The notes: generated by a model from the letters alone, not told the origin. A stretch of DNA of 64,000 nucleotides from Streptomyces sp. SLBN-31 (GCF_006715395.1 NZ_VFNC01000002.1:2976001-3040000); one strand, 5' to 3'. Numbered from the stretch's first letter, positions 8,397 to 17,899 are shown. Numbers and translations: made by a program.

Positions 8397-8855
8397 CTAC
8401 GGGTTCTCCCACGCGGCCGGCTCCGCCGCCAGGTCCCGCACCTGTTCGGGCAGCGCGTCCTGCGCCAGGTCGGCGATCGTGACGCCCTCCAGGATGCGGC
8501 GGACGTTGGCGCGCAGGGCGATCCACAGGGGCAGCAGGGGCTGGGCGGAGCCGGTGTACTCAAGGCCCGTGGGGCGCTCGCCGCGCACGGACACGATCGG
8601 CCCGTCCACGGCCCTGATGACGTCCGCGACGGTGATCTCCCCGGCCTCGCGCGCCAGCCGGTAGCCGCCGCCTCCCCCGCGCCGGCTGTCGACGATGCCG
8701 CCGCGCCGCAGGTCGCCGAGGATGCCCTCCAGGAACTTGTGCGGGATCTCCTGCACCGCGGCGATGGCTTCCGCCTTCACCGGTCCGCCGTCCTGCCGGA
8801 CGGCGACCTCAAGAACCGCCCGTACCGCGTAATCCGCTCGTGCCGAGATCCTCAT
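8397..8855 (-). CDS. Rrf2-family transcriptional regulator
   Basis: 152 residues, start MRISARADYAVRAVLEVAV. It has the winged-helix core typical of Rrf2 (IPHKFLEGILGDLRRGGIVDSRRGGGGGYRL) and the ITVADVIRAVDGP segment. The loop that carries three Fe-S cysteines in NsrR/IscR has none here (the region reads LEYTGSAQPLLPLW). This is therefore the cluster-free branch, like CymR or some sulfur-metabolism regulators. It lies directly upstream of the TauE-type exporter. A 7-bp inverted repeat in the divergent promoter region (8861-8888) is a candidate binding site. Confidence 0.88.
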   Translation of the reverse strand: MRISARADYAVRAVLEVAVRQDGGPVKAEAIAAVQEIPHKFLEGILGDLRRGGIVDSRRGGGGGYRLAREAGEITVADVIRAVDGPIVSVRGERPTGLEYTGSAQPLLPLWIALRANVRRILEGVTIADLAQDALPEQVRDLAAEPAAWENP

Positions 8856-8860
8856 ACGAC

Positions 8861-8888
8861 CATTGTGGCCGGTCCCGCGTACACAATG
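8861..8888. promoter_or_regulatory. Inverted repeat CATTGTG-N14-CACAATG
   Basis: A perfect 7-bp inverted repeat sits 6 bp upstream of the Rrf2 start codon and about 45 bp upstream of the divergent GH35 gene. The position suits autoregulation by the Rrf2 protein. Binding has not been shown. Confidence 0.45.
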
Positions 8889-8932
8889 ATCCCGCACGCG
8901 CCGCCCACCGACCGGCACGACGGGAGGCTCCC

Positions 8933-11872
8933 ATGGGGCTCAGCAGACGTACCTTCAGCGCTCTCGCCGGAACCACCGCACTGGGCCTGGCCCTGGGCGG
9001 CAGCGGCGCGGCGAACTGCGCCTACGCCGCCCCTACGGCACCGACCGGACCGGCGCCCGCGCCGCCGCGCGCGGACGGCCGCCGGCACGCCATCGGATTC
9101 GACCGCCACTCGCTCGTCGTCGACGACCGCCGGCTGGTGGTCTGGTCGGGCGAGATGCACCCCTTCCGGCTGCCGAGCCCCTCCCTGTGGCGGGACGTCC
9201 TGCAGAAGATGCGGGCCCACGGCTACAACGCGGTCAGCGTCTACGTGTCGTGGAACTACCACTCCCCCGCGCCGGGCAGCTACGACTTCACCGGCATCCG
9301 CGACCTGGACCTGTTCCTGCGCACGGCCGCCGAGAGCGGCCTCTACGTGATCCTGCGCCCCGGCCCGTACATCAACGCCGAGATCGACGGCGGCGGCTTC
9401 CCCGGCTGGCTGACCGCCGCCGAGGGCTCGGCACGCACCGCCGACCCGGCGTACCTCGCGCACGTCGACGAGTGGCTCACCCACGTGAACGCCATCGCGG
9501 CCCGCCACCTGTACACCGACGGCGGCGGCACCGTCCTGCTCTACCAGATCGAGAACGAGTACGACGCCCACGTCACCGAGGCGACGGGCCGCGACTACAT
9601 GGCCCACCTGTACGACAAGGTGCGCGCCGACGGCATCGACGTACCCCTCTTCCACAACGACAAGGGCAGGAACGGCTACTGGATCCCGGGCTCCTTCGAC
9701 ACCCGTGGCGAGGACGGGGGTTGGCTCTACGGATTCGACGGTTATCCGTCGCCCACCCAGACGCCGCCCGACTGGGGGCACTTCGGGATCGGCGGGACGA
9801 AGGGCGGGGCCACGGCGAGCCCGCGGACGCCCGGGTTCATGCCCGAGTTCGGAGGCGGGTGGTTCGACCCGTGGGGCGGGGTCTGGTTCGACCGGAAGGG
9901 GTACGCGGAGTCGCGGCGGCAGCGGGACGCCGCGTACGAACGGCGCTTCTACCTCACCAACCTCGCCAACGGCATCACCCTGCACAACGTCTACATGACC
10001 TACGGCGGCACCTCGTGGGGCTGGCTGCCGGCGCCGGTCGTCTACACCTCCTACGACTACGGCGCCGCCTTCGACGAGGGACGGCAGCCCACCGCCAAGC
10101 TCGTGCCGATGCACCAGCTCGGTCATCTGCTGCACCACGTGCCGGACCTCGCCAAGCTGGACCGGGCGGCCGACGTCGAGGCGGCCGGTTTGAGGGTGTA
10201 CCACCTGACCAACCCGGACACCGGGGCCCACGTGTACGTGGTGCGCAACGACGGTGCCAAGGAGGTGACTTCGGCCGTGCCGGGTCTCGACGGGCTGTCG
10301 GTCACCGTCCCGGCGAAGGACGCGCGCCTCCTCGTCGCCAAAATGGTCCTGGGCAGACGCAAGGTGCGCTGCTCCAACGCCCAGCCGATGCTGTCCCTCG
10401 CCGCGGGACGCCAGGAGATCGCCGTGTTCACCGGGCGCCCGGGCGAGGCGACGGTGACCGTGCTGGAGTGCGCGGAGCGGCCGGCGGTGAAGGTGCTGGA
10501 GGGCGGCGCGGCCCACACCTACGAGGACGGACTACTGCGCGTCGAGGCCCGACTCGACGGACTGACCCGGGTGCTGGTCTCCGGGGACGGGACCGGCGCC
10601 CCACTGCTGCTGCTCCTGGCCGACGACGAGACCTCGCTGCGGCTGTTCCCTCACGACACCCCGTCCGGACCGGTGCTGGTGCGCGGTCCCGCCCTGGTGC
10701 GGACGGCGGCCGTGAAGGGGAAGGCGCTGCGGCTGACCGGGGACACCGTGGCGGCCGCCGCACTGGAGGTGTGGGGACCGCGCGGCATCACCGAACTCAC
10801 CTGGAACGGACGGCACTTGGCGGTCGAGGCCACACCGTCCGGGAGTCTGCGGTCCGTACGGCCGCTGCCCGGCGTCGGGAAGGTCTCCCTGCCCGCGCTG
10901 CGCGCCGGCTGGCGGCGCAGGACCGAGAACCCGGAGTCCGCCCCCGGCTACGACGACTCGGCCTGGAAGCGCGCCGACCGCACGACGTCGTACAGCACCA
11001 CGCCCGTCCCCGGCGGGCAGCCCGTCCTCTTCGCCGACGACTACGGCTTCCACTACGGCGACGTCTGGTACCGCGGACACCTCACCGACGCGGTGGGCGC
11101 GCGGTCGGTGTCCCTGGCTTACAGCACGGGCACGCAGGGTCTGCTGATGGCCTGGCTGGACGGGCGGCCACTGGGCACCCACCGCATGCCCGTGCCGGAC
11201 AACAGCACGGTCCGCAAGGGGAGTTGGACGGACACGGCGGTGTTCCCCGTACCCAAGGAGGCGCGCACGGCCGGCCCGCACGTGCTGTCGGTCCTGGTCC
11301 GCCGGATGCAGCACGACCAGGACGGCAAGGCGCAGGACACCCACAAGGTGGCGCGCGGGCTGACCGCCGTCACCTTCGACGGGGCAGCCCCGCGGGTGAG
11401 TTGGCGGATCCAGGGCGAGAAGACGCCGGACGCGAGGCGCGGGCCGCAGAACACCGGCGGGCTGTACGGGGAGCGGCACGGCTGGCACCTGCCGGAGTAC
11501 GCCGACGGGAGCTGGCCGGCCGGCTCGCTGCCGCGCGCCGACCGGCGGCAGGGCGTGACCTGGTACCGGACGACGTTCCGGCTGGCGGTCGACCCCGGCA
11601 TCGACGCGTCGGTCGGGCTCGTCCTGGACGACGACCCGGCCCGCGCCTACCGCGTCCAGATCTTTCTCAACGGCTGGAACATGGGCCAGTACATCAACGA
11701 CGTGGGCCCGCAGCACACCTTCGTCCTGCCGAACGGGATTCTGCGCACACGTGGTTCCAACACACTCGCTCTCGCCGTACTGTCCGACGGAACCACACCG
11801 TCGGGGCCGTCGGACGTACGGCTGACTCTGCTGGGGGCGGCGGCGGGCGGGGTGCCGGTGGTGTCGGTCTGA
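8933..11872 (+). CDS. Tat-exported GH35 beta-galactosidase
   Basis: 979 residues from the ATG with GGGAGG seven bases before it. A Tat signal (LSRRTFSALAGTTALGLALGG) predicts export in folded form. Residues 55-400 are the GH35 barrel. The substrate-loop motif is RPGPYINAEIDGGGFPGW, the acid/base Glu is E209 in QIENEY, and the nucleophile is E305 in GFMPEFGGGW. The remaining 550 residues contain beta-sandwich regions with jelly-roll features (for example GFHYGDVWYRGH and GLYGERHGWHLPEY), as in large fungal and actinobacterial GH35 enzymes. It would remove terminal galactose from plant galactans or arabinogalactans. The neighbouring arabinan genes fit shared pectin side-chain breakdown. Confidence 0.9.
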   Translation: MGLSRRTFSALAGTTALGLALGGSGAANCAYAAPTAPTGPAPAPPRADGRRHAIGFDRHSLVVDDRRLVVWSGEMHPFRLPSPSLWRDVLQKMRAHGYNAVSVYVSWNYHSPAPGSYDFTGIRDLDLFLRTAAESGLYVILRPGPYINAEIDGGGFPGWLTAAEGSARTADPAYLAHVDEWLTHVNAIAARHLYTDGGGTVLLYQIENEYDAHVTEATGRDYMAHLYDKVRADGIDVPLFHNDKGRNGYWIPGSFDTRGEDGGWLYGFDGYPSPTQTPPDWGHFGIGGTKGGATASPRTPGFMPEFGGGWFDPWGGVWFDRKGYAESRRQRDAAYERRFYLTNLANGITLHNVYMTYGGTSWGWLPAPVVYTSYDYGAAFDEGRQPTAKLVPMHQLGHLLHHVPDLAKLDRAADVEAAGLRVYHLTNPDTGAHVYVVRNDGAKEVTSAVPGLDGLSVTVPAKDARLLVAKMVLGRRKVRCSNAQPMLSLAAGRQEIAVFTGRPGEATVTVLECAERPAVKVLEGGAAHTYEDGLLRVEARLDGLTRVLVSGDGTGAPLLLLLADDETSLRLFPHDTPSGPVLVRGPALVRTAAVKGKALRLTGDTVAAAALEVWGPRGITELTWNGRHLAVEATPSGSLRSVRPLPGVGKVSLPALRAGWRRRTENPESAPGYDDSAWKRADRTTSYSTTPVPGGQPVLFADDYGFHYGDVWYRGHLTDAVGARSVSLAYSTGTQGLLMAWLDGRPLGTHRMPVPDNSTVRKGSWTDTAVFPVPKEARTAGPHVLSVLVRRMQHDQDGKAQDTHKVARGLTAVTFDGAAPRVSWRIQGEKTPDARRGPQNTGGLYGERHGWHLPEYADGSWPAGSLPRADRRQGVTWYRTTFRLAVDPGIDASVGLVLDDDPARAYRVQIFLNGWNMGQYINDVGPQHTFVLPNGILRTRGSNTLALAVLSDGTTPSGPSDVRLTLLGAAAGGVPVVSV

Positions 11873-11914
11873 CCGTGTGCGTCACACAGGCATGACCCGA
11901 GAAGGGGGACCATC

Positions 11915-13054
11915 GTGCGAAGAAGGCGTTTCATCACCGGATTAGCGGGGGCCGGGGCCGGACTGGGGCTGACCTCGGCGAGCGCGCGGGCGGCGGCGGG
12001 CGGCGACCGCTCGACCGGCGCGGGGACGAACAGCGGTGTCCGGTCGGCCACCGCCGGGGAACCCCACACCTGGCAGACCGTGCCCGCCCCGCAGGGCACA
12101 CCCGCCGCCCAGCTCATCGGCGTGGCGGCGGCCGGTCCCGACCTCGCCTGGGCCGTCGGCGAGGAGGGCCGCAACGGCGGGACCGCCGGGACACCCCTCG
12201 CCCTCGTCTGGGACGGAACCGCCTGGACCAGGGTCGGCCTCGCGCATCTCCGTCTGACCGGCGGCCTGCGCTCCGTCGCCGCCGACTCCACCGGCCGGGC
12301 GTGGGCCGTGGGCTCCGACGCACACCTGCTGAGCTGGGACGGATCCACCTGGCAGGAGGTCGACTTCCCCGGCCGCGGGACCTCCGGCACCACCCTCACC
12401 GGTGTCGCGACCGACGCCGACGGCGGCGTGTGGGTCTGCGGCCGCACCGGTGACGGCTCGGTGCTGCTGCACGGCGCGGACGGCGAGTGGTCCTGGATCG
12501 CACCGCCCCCGAGCGGGACCACCGCCACCCCGTCCGGCGTCCGCGTCACCGTGTGCGGTGACGTCTGGGTCTACGACAGCGCCCTCGTCGCCCGCTGGGA
12601 CGGCTCGGCGTGGACCGGGCTGACCGCGCCCGGCGGCCTCCGCCCCGCCGTCACCGGCCTCCTCCCGGTCGCCGCCGACGACATCTGGCTCACCGGCTAC
12701 GACTACGGCGTCGGCGGTCCGCCCGGCAAGCCGCCGGGCGTCACCCTCAAACACTGGGACGGCACCGCCTGGAACACCGTCACCGCGCCCTTCACCGTCG
12801 GCATGCTGACGGCGATCGTCGACGACGGACGGGGCGGCCCGGACCGGATCGCCGGCTGGGACTTCTGGGACCAGGCCCGGGCGCACTACCTGCGCTGGCA
12901 GCACGGGAGCTGGGTGAGCGAGCGCGGCGCGACCGCCACGACGTCCGTCCTGCCCGAGGACCTCACACCCGTGCCCGGCACGGGCGGCTACTGGTCCGTC
13001 GGCACGACGTCGTTCTCCCCGTACCCGCCCGCGCAGGTGTACATCGAGCGCTAG
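11915..13054 (+). CDS. Tat-exported beta-propeller-like protein, unknown function
   Basis: 379 residues from a GTG with GAAGGGGG upstream. The N-terminus MRRRRFITGLAGAGAGLGLTSA is a Tat signal. The body has four to six repeats of about 45-50 residues, each with an L..WDG..W pattern (LVWDGTAWTRV, LLSWDGSTWQEV, VARWDGSAWTGL, LKHWDGTAWNTV) followed by an AWAVG or VWVCG strand. This pattern suggests an extracellular propeller used for binding. No catalytic motif is visible. The gene lies 42 bp after the GH35 gene on the same strand and may be co-transcribed with it. It ends against the convergent GH51 gene. Confidence 0.75.
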   Translation: MRRRRFITGLAGAGAGLGLTSASARAAAGGDRSTGAGTNSGVRSATAGEPHTWQTVPAPQGTPAAQLIGVAAAGPDLAWAVGEEGRNGGTAGTPLALVWDGTAWTRVGLAHLRLTGGLRSVAADSTGRAWAVGSDAHLLSWDGSTWQEVDFPGRGTSGTTLTGVATDADGGVWVCGRTGDGSVLLHGADGEWSWIAPPPSGTTATPSGVRVTVCGDVWVYDSALVARWDGSAWTGLTAPGGLRPAVTGLLPVAADDIWLTGYDYGVGGPPGKPPGVTLKHWDGTAWNTVTAPFTVGMLTAIVDDGRGGPDRIAGWDFWDQARAHYLRWQHGSWVSERGATATTSVLPEDLTPVPGTGGYWSVGTTSFSPYPPAQVYIER

Positions 13055-13069
13055 GGCCGGTCGTGACCG

Positions 13070-14581
13070 TCAGGCCAGGCGGATCATGTTCCAGGACAGC
13101 GGCTCCAGTACGGCGCTGAGGGTGCCGTCCCGGACCTCGGTGCCCTCGACGGCGTGCGGGGCGACCCGCTCGGGCTCGGCGAGGGTGTTGCGGGCGTCCG
13201 GGTCGGCGTCGGCGAGGGCGCTGTGCTCGACCACGGAGCTCAGATCGAGCCCGTTGAGGGCCACTTCGAGGGGCAGCGCCTCCGTCCGGGAACGGTTGAC
13301 GGCGAAGACGGTGACGGTGCCGTCCTCTGCGCGGACCGCGGTGGCGTGCAGCAGGTCGGCCTCGCCGTACTTCCTCGTCTCGTACGTCGGTGACTGCACG
13401 CGTACGTCGAGGACCTCGCCGCGGCCGTGCCGCGCGGCCTGGGCGAAGGGGAAGAACGTCGTCTGCCGCCAGGCCGGGCCGCCGGGCTCGGTCATGATCG
13501 GGGCGATGACGTTGACGAGCTGGGCGAGGCAGGCGACGGTGACGCGGTCGGCGTGCCGCAGCAGGGCGATGAGGAGCGAGCCGAAGACGACCGCGTCCAG
13601 GACGCTGTAGTTGTCCTCCAGCAGACGGGGGGCCTCGGCCCAGTCCCGCGCGGCGGAGTTCTCGATCTCGTGCCACCTCGAGGTGTACCAGACGTTCCAC
13701 TCGTCGAAGGAGAGGTTGATCTTCTTCCGGGACTTCAGCCTGGCGCCCACGTGGTCACAGGTGGCGACCACGTTCTCGATGAAGGACTCCATGTCGACGG
13801 CGGAGGCCAGGAAGGAGTCGAGATCGCCGTCCTGGGGCTCGTAGTAGGCGTGCAGGGAGATGTGGTCGACCAGGTCGTACGTCTCCTGGAGGACCGTCGC
13901 CTCCCACTCGGCGAAGGTCGGCATGGACTGACTGGAGGAACCGCAGGCGACCAGTTCCACGGACGGGTCCATCTGGCGCATGGCACGGGCCGTCTCGGCG
14001 GCGAGGCGGCCGTATTCCCGGGCGGTCTTGTGTCCGGTCTGCCAGGGGCCGTCCATCTCGTTGCCCAGGCACCAGATCCTGATGCCATAGGGGTCCTTGT
14101 CGCCATGGGCGGCGCGGAGGTCCGACAGGGCGGTGCCGGAGGGGTGGTTGGCGTACTCCTGGAGTTCCAGGGCCTCCGCAACGCCCCGCGTGCCGAGGTT
14201 GATCGCCATCATGGGCTCGGCCTGCGGGCCGACCTTCTTCAGGAAGGCGATGTACTCGGCGAGTCCGAAGCGGTTGGTCTCCGTCGACCGCCAGGCGAGG
14301 TCGAGGCGGCGGGGGCGGTCCTCGGCGGGGCCGACGGAGTCCTCCCACTTGTAGCCGGAGACGAAGTTGCCGCCGGGGTAGCGGACGGCGGTGACGCCGA
14401 GTTCGCGGACGAGGTCGAGGACGTCCTGGCGGAGGCCCTCGGCGTCGGCCGTGGGGTGGGTCGGCTCGAAGATGCCGGTGTAGACGCAGCGGCCCAGGTG
14501 CTCGACGAAGGAGCCGAACAGGCGGGGGTTGACTTCGCCGACGGTGAAGGCGGGGTCGAGAGTGAAGCGGGCGGTGTGCAT
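13070..14581 (-). CDS. abfA: GH51 alpha-L-arabinofuranosidase
   Basis: 503 residues with no signal peptide, so intracellular. The family's first strand motif appears near residue 20 (NPRLFGSFVEHLGRCVYTGI), and RYPGGNFVSGYKWED follows. The acid/base Glu is E175 (LGNEMDGPW) and the nucleophile is E294 (SFDEWNVWY). It releases arabinofuranose from imported arabino-oligosaccharides, feeding AraB. The length and order match the intracellular AbfA of Streptomyces. It is the last gene of the importer cluster (binding protein, permease, permease, abfA), but a 145-bp gap with a hairpin at 14681-14698 precedes it, so its expression may be partly uncoupled. Confidence 0.93.
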   Translation of the reverse strand: MHTARFTLDPAFTVGEVNPRLFGSFVEHLGRCVYTGIFEPTHPTADAEGLRQDVLDLVRELGVTAVRYPGGNFVSGYKWEDSVGPAEDRPRRLDLAWRSTETNRFGLAEYIAFLKKVGPQAEPMMAINLGTRGVAEALELQEYANHPSGTALSDLRAAHGDKDPYGIRIWCLGNEMDGPWQTGHKTAREYGRLAAETARAMRQMDPSVELVACGSSSQSMPTFAEWEATVLQETYDLVDHISLHAYYEPQDGDLDSFLASAVDMESFIENVVATCDHVGARLKSRKKINLSFDEWNVWYTSRWHEIENSAARDWAEAPRLLEDNYSVLDAVVFGSLLIALLRHADRVTVACLAQLVNVIAPIMTEPGGPAWRQTTFFPFAQAARHGRGEVLDVRVQSPTYETRKYGEADLLHATAVRAEDGTVTVFAVNRSRTEALPLEVALNGLDLSSVVEHSALADADPDARNTLAEPERVAPHAVEGTEVRDGTLSAVLEPLSWNMIRLA

Positions 14582-14680
14582 GTTCGCCTTTCGGGGTGGG
14601 TGGTGCGTGTCTCGTTGGCGGCTGCGGGTGCTCGGGGGCTTGTCGCGCCCGCGCGGCGGAGCCGCGGATTGGTACGAGCC

Positions 14681-14698
14681 CCGCGCCCCTACAGGGCG
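14681..14698. terminator. Hairpin between permease and abfA
   Basis: CGCCC-CTACA-GGGCG (14684-14698) inside the sequence CCCCGCGCCCCTACAGGGCG, closely related to the hairpin at 2211-2235. It may attenuate transcription between the importer genes and abfA. No U-tract follows on the minus strand. Confidence 0.4.
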
Positions 14699-14726
14699 TT
14701 GGGCCGCCCGTCTTTTCCGTGTGTTC

Positions 14727-15581
14727 TCACTGTCCGGCCAGTCCTGTGTGGGCGACGCCCGCCACGATCTGGCGCTGGAAGAAGACGAAGACGACGATCA
14801 GCGGCAGGCCCGCCATGAGGCCCCCGGCCATGAGCTGGGCCCACTGGATGCCGTAGGAGTTCATGACGGTCGCGATGCCGTTCGGCATGGTCATCAGGTC
14901 GGGGTTGCTGGTCACCATGTACGGCCACAGGAAGTTGTTCCACGAGGCGATGAACGTGAAGATGCCGACCGCGGCGAGGGACGGGCGGGACAGCGGCAGG
15001 ACGATCGTGAAGAAGACCCGCCAGCGGCCCGCGCCGTCGATGAAGGCGGCCTCCTCCAGTTCGTGCGGGATGCCCTGGAAGAACTTGTAGAGGATGTAGA
15101 CCATCGCGGCGGGCGCGCACTGCGGCAGGATCATGCCCCAGTAGGTGTCGACCATGCCCATCTGCTGGACGGTGGTGAACAGCGGGACGCCGAGGACGGC
15201 CGGGGAGACCATCAGCCCGGACATCACCACGCCCATCAGCAGGCCCTTGCCGCGGAACTCCGTACGGGCGAAGCCGTATCCGGCGAGCGCGCTCACCAGC
15301 ACCACGACCGAGGTGACGCACACGGAGACGACGAGGGAGTTCACGAACCAGTCGGTGATGTTGCCGGTGTCGAACAGCGCCTTCCACGCCTGGCCCGTCC
15401 AGTGCTTGGGCAGCCAGTGCGGCGGCACCTCGACGGCCTCGGTCTCCGACTTCAGCGACGTGAACAGGCCCCACGCGAACGGCGCGAGGAAGACGACGGA
15501 GACGGCCGCGCCGAGGAGGGTGAGGACGATCTGGCTGGGCGTCCAGGACGACTTCCTGCGGGGCCGCACGGCTGTGCTCAT
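14727..15581 (-). CDS. CUT1 sugar ABC permease (MalG-type)
   Basis: 284 residues with six hydrophobic segments. The cytoplasmic EAA loop reads EAAFIDGAGRWRVFFTIVLPLSRP, the contact point for the ATPase. Length and the short N-terminus match MalG-like inner subunits. Its start overlaps the previous permease by four bases (ATGA), so translation is coupled. No ATPase gene is present, as in most Streptomyces CUT1 systems, which share the MsiK ATPase. With the GH51 and GH43 enzymes nearby, arabino-oligosaccharides are the likely cargo. Confidence 0.93.
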   Translation of the reverse strand: MSTAVRPRRKSSWTPSQIVLTLLGAAVSVVFLAPFAWGLFTSLKSETEAVEVPPHWLPKHWTGQAWKALFDTGNITDWFVNSLVVSVCVTSVVVLVSALAGYGFARTEFRGKGLLMGVVMSGLMVSPAVLGVPLFTTVQQMGMVDTYWGMILPQCAPAAMVYILYKFFQGIPHELEEAAFIDGAGRWRVFFTIVLPLSRPSLAAVGIFTFIASWNNFLWPYMVTSNPDLMTMPNGIATVMNSYGIQWAQLMAGGLMAGLPLIVVFVFFQRQIVAGVAHTGLAGQ

Positions 15582-16516
15582 CGGGCCGCCTCCTCACGGT
15601 TGCGCAGCAGCCACATACGGGCGAGGGCGACGGCCGCGATGATGACGAAGAAGATGATGGAGATCGCGGAGGCGTAGCCCACGCGGTAGCTGGTGAAGCC
15701 CTCTTCGAGGGTGTACTGGACGAAGGTGCGGGTGGCGTTCTCCGGTCCGGGGCCGAAGTCCATCATCACCACCGCCTGATCGAAGACCTGGAGCGAGGCG
15801 AGGATCTGCAGGGCGACGACCAGCCCGGTGATGTTGCGCAGCATCGGCAGGGTGATGTGGACCATGCGGTGCCAGGCGTTCGCGCCGTCCAGCTTGGCGG
15901 CCTCGTAGAGGTGGCCGGGGATGGACTGGAGGGCGGCGAGATAGAGCAGGAAGCTGAATCCGACGGTCCACCACAGGGTCTCGACGACGATGGCGAGCAT
16001 GGCGTACGACGTGTCGGTCAGCCAGGGCGTGTCACCGCCGAAGACATGGTTGATCATGCCCGTGCCGGGGTTGAACAGCCACTGCCACAGGTTGCCGGCG
16101 ACGGTGGAGGGCAGCAGGAAGGGCGCGAAGAAGCACAGGCGCCACAGCCATTTGCCGCGCTCGATGTGGTGGGCCAGCATCGCGAGGAGGAGGGCGAGGA
16201 CCGTGATGCAGGGCACGACCAGGAGCGTGAAGTACGCGCTGTGCCCGAGCGCGTCCCACATCAGGGGGTCCTTCAGGGCCTCGCGGTAGTTGTCGAGGCC
16301 GATGAAGCTCTCCCCGGCGCCGGTGATGTTGGCGTCGGTGAGGCTGAGGTAGACACCGCGCAGCAGCGGCCAGATCACGAAGAGCGTGAACAGGGCGAGG
16401 AACGGCGCGACGAACCAACCACCGTGCTGGAAGCCCTGCTTGTGGCGGACGGGGGCGCTGACGGCGGCGGTCTTCGTGCGCGCCGGTACGACGACGGTCT
16501 CTGCGCTGGTCGTCAT
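15578..16516 (-). CDS. CUT1 sugar ABC permease (MalF-type)
   Basis: 312 residues from the ATG at 16516, which overlaps the binding-protein stop by ATGA. The N-terminal cytoplasmic segment leads into HGGWFVAPFLALFTLFVIWPLL. The EAA loop is YEAAKLDGANAWHRMVHITLPM. It pairs with the permease at 14727 to form the membrane channel of the importer. The open frame extends far upstream through the binding-protein gene in another reading frame; that part is a shadow. Confidence 0.93.
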   Translation of the reverse strand: MTTSAETVVVPARTKTAAVSAPVRHKQGFQHGGWFVAPFLALFTLFVIWPLLRGVYLSLTDANITGAGESFIGLDNYREALKDPLMWDALGHSAYFTLLVVPCITVLALLLAMLAHHIERGKWLWRLCFFAPFLLPSTVAGNLWQWLFNPGTGMINHVFGGDTPWLTDTSYAMLAIVVETLWWTVGFSFLLYLAALQSIPGHLYEAAKLDGANAWHRMVHITLPMLRNITGLVVALQILASLQVFDQAVVMMDFGPGPENATRTFVQYTLEEGFTSYRVGYASAISIIFFVIIAAVALARMWLLRNREEAAR

Positions 16517-17862
16517 GCGACCGCACCTCCCTGCGCGGCGGTCCGGCCGTCCATGGGGTTCTTCATCGCGAGCAGCGTGGTGAGTTCGCTCTTCATCCGG
16601 CGGGCGGCCGCGTCGGGCTTGGCGGAGCCCATCGTGGCGGAGACGACGACGGGGCCGACGCGCTGGGCGAGGATGCCGGTGGAGCCGGCGAACCACACCT
16701 TGGGCTCGGTGGCCTGGTGGTTCATCGCGGAGACGTACTCGTTCTGCGGGTAGAGCTTCTTGTACGCCGGCGTGGACAGGGTCGGTGTGTGCGCGGGGAT
16801 GTGGCCGCCGGCCGCCCACTGCCGGGCGTGGGTGACCACGTGGGCGGCGAGCCGGTGGGCGGCCTCGTTCGTGGCGCCGCCGCGGTCGGGCTGGTGCGGC
16901 AGGACGAAGGTGTGCGACTCGGCGTGGGTGGCCTCCCGCCCGAAGACGGGCGGCAGCGGTACGGCGCCGTAGTCGAGCTTCGCGCCGGAGAAGACGGGCA
17001 CCGACCAGTTGCCCTCCCAGGTGAACGGCGCGCCGTTGATGAACTGTTCGGCGTCGGCGGCGCCCGCGACGGCGTATCCGTGGGTGACGTGTCTGCGCAG
17101 GAACTCCAGCACCCGGGTCGCCTTGTCGGTGTCGAAGGTGACCTCGGTCCTGGCGTCGTCGAACCAGGTGCCGCCGAGCTGGGTGTAGAAGGCGACGAAG
17201 AACCACCACTGGAAGTTCTGGTCGTTGGCGTGCAGGCCGAGCGTCTGCAGGCCCTTCCTGGTGGCCTTCCTGGCCTCCTTGAGCACGTCGAACCACTCGT
17301 CGGTCGACGTCACGGTGACCATCCGGGCATCGTCGCCGAGCAGGCCCGCCTTCTTCAGCACGTCCTTGCGGTAGAAGCAGAGCTGGACGTGGATGTCGAG
17401 CGGGAGGGCGTAGAGCCTGCCGTCGATGACGCCGCGCTGCCAGAGCACAGGGTTGAAGTCCTCCCGCCGTACGCCGTACTTGGCGAGCAGGCCGACGTCC
17501 CACGCGTCCAGGAGGCGGCCGGGCGCGAAGCCGGTGACCCGGCCCATGTGCATGACGCCGAGGTCGGGCGCGCGGTCGCCCGCGGCCGCCATGGCGAGCT
17601 TGGTGTAGAAGGGGTTGCCCCACTGGAGGGTGGAGTCCTTCACGGCGATGTCCGGGTGGGCCGCACGGAAGGCGTCCAGCATCGCGATCATGTTGTAGCC
17701 GTCGCCGCCGCTGAAGAGGTTCCAGTAGCGCACCCGGGTGTCGGCGGTGGAGGCGAGTGCGTCGGCGCCGGTGCCCAGTGCGGCGAAGCCGAAGCTTCCG
17801 GCGACGAACAGTCCTCCGAGCCCGCCCAGAAGCTGCCTGCGACTCAGGTCAGGTCGTCCCAT
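16513..17862 (-). CDS. Sugar-binding protein of CUT1 ABC importer
   Basis: 449 residues from the ATG at 17862, which follows GGGGCAGG; an alternative ATG lies at 17874. Twin arginines (LSRRQLLGGLGGLFVAGSFGFAALG) indicate a Tat-exported protein. There is no lipobox cysteine, unlike most Gram-positive binding proteins, so the anchor may be missing or a non-standard one. The fold is a family-1 solute-binding protein: it starts VRYWNLFSGGDGYNMIAMLDAFRAAHPDI, with GRLYALPLDIHVQLCFYRKD in the hinge region. It is the first gene of the importer operon. A perfect TTCGACATGTCGAA palindrome lies 40 bp upstream. Confidence 0.9.
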   Translation of the reverse strand: MGRPDLSRRQLLGGLGGLFVAGSFGFAALGTGADALASTADTRVRYWNLFSGGDGYNMIAMLDAFRAAHPDIAVKDSTLQWGNPFYTKLAMAAAGDRAPDLGVMHMGRVTGFAPGRLLDAWDVGLLAKYGVRREDFNPVLWQRGVIDGRLYALPLDIHVQLCFYRKDVLKKAGLLGDDARMVTVTSTDEWFDVLKEARKATRKGLQTLGLHANDQNFQWWFFVAFYTQLGGTWFDDARTEVTFDTDKATRVLEFLRRHVTHGYAVAGAADAEQFINGAPFTWEGNWSVPVFSGAKLDYGAVPLPPVFGREATHAESHTFVLPHQPDRGGATNEAAHRLAAHVVTHARQWAAGGHIPAHTPTLSTPAYKKLYPQNEYVSAMNHQATEPKVWFAGSTGILAQRVGPVVVSATMGSAKPDAAARRMKSELTTLLAMKNPMDGRTAAQGGAVA

Positions 17863-17899
17863 GCCCTGCCCCATCTGATCGACTGTTCCCGATCGATCG

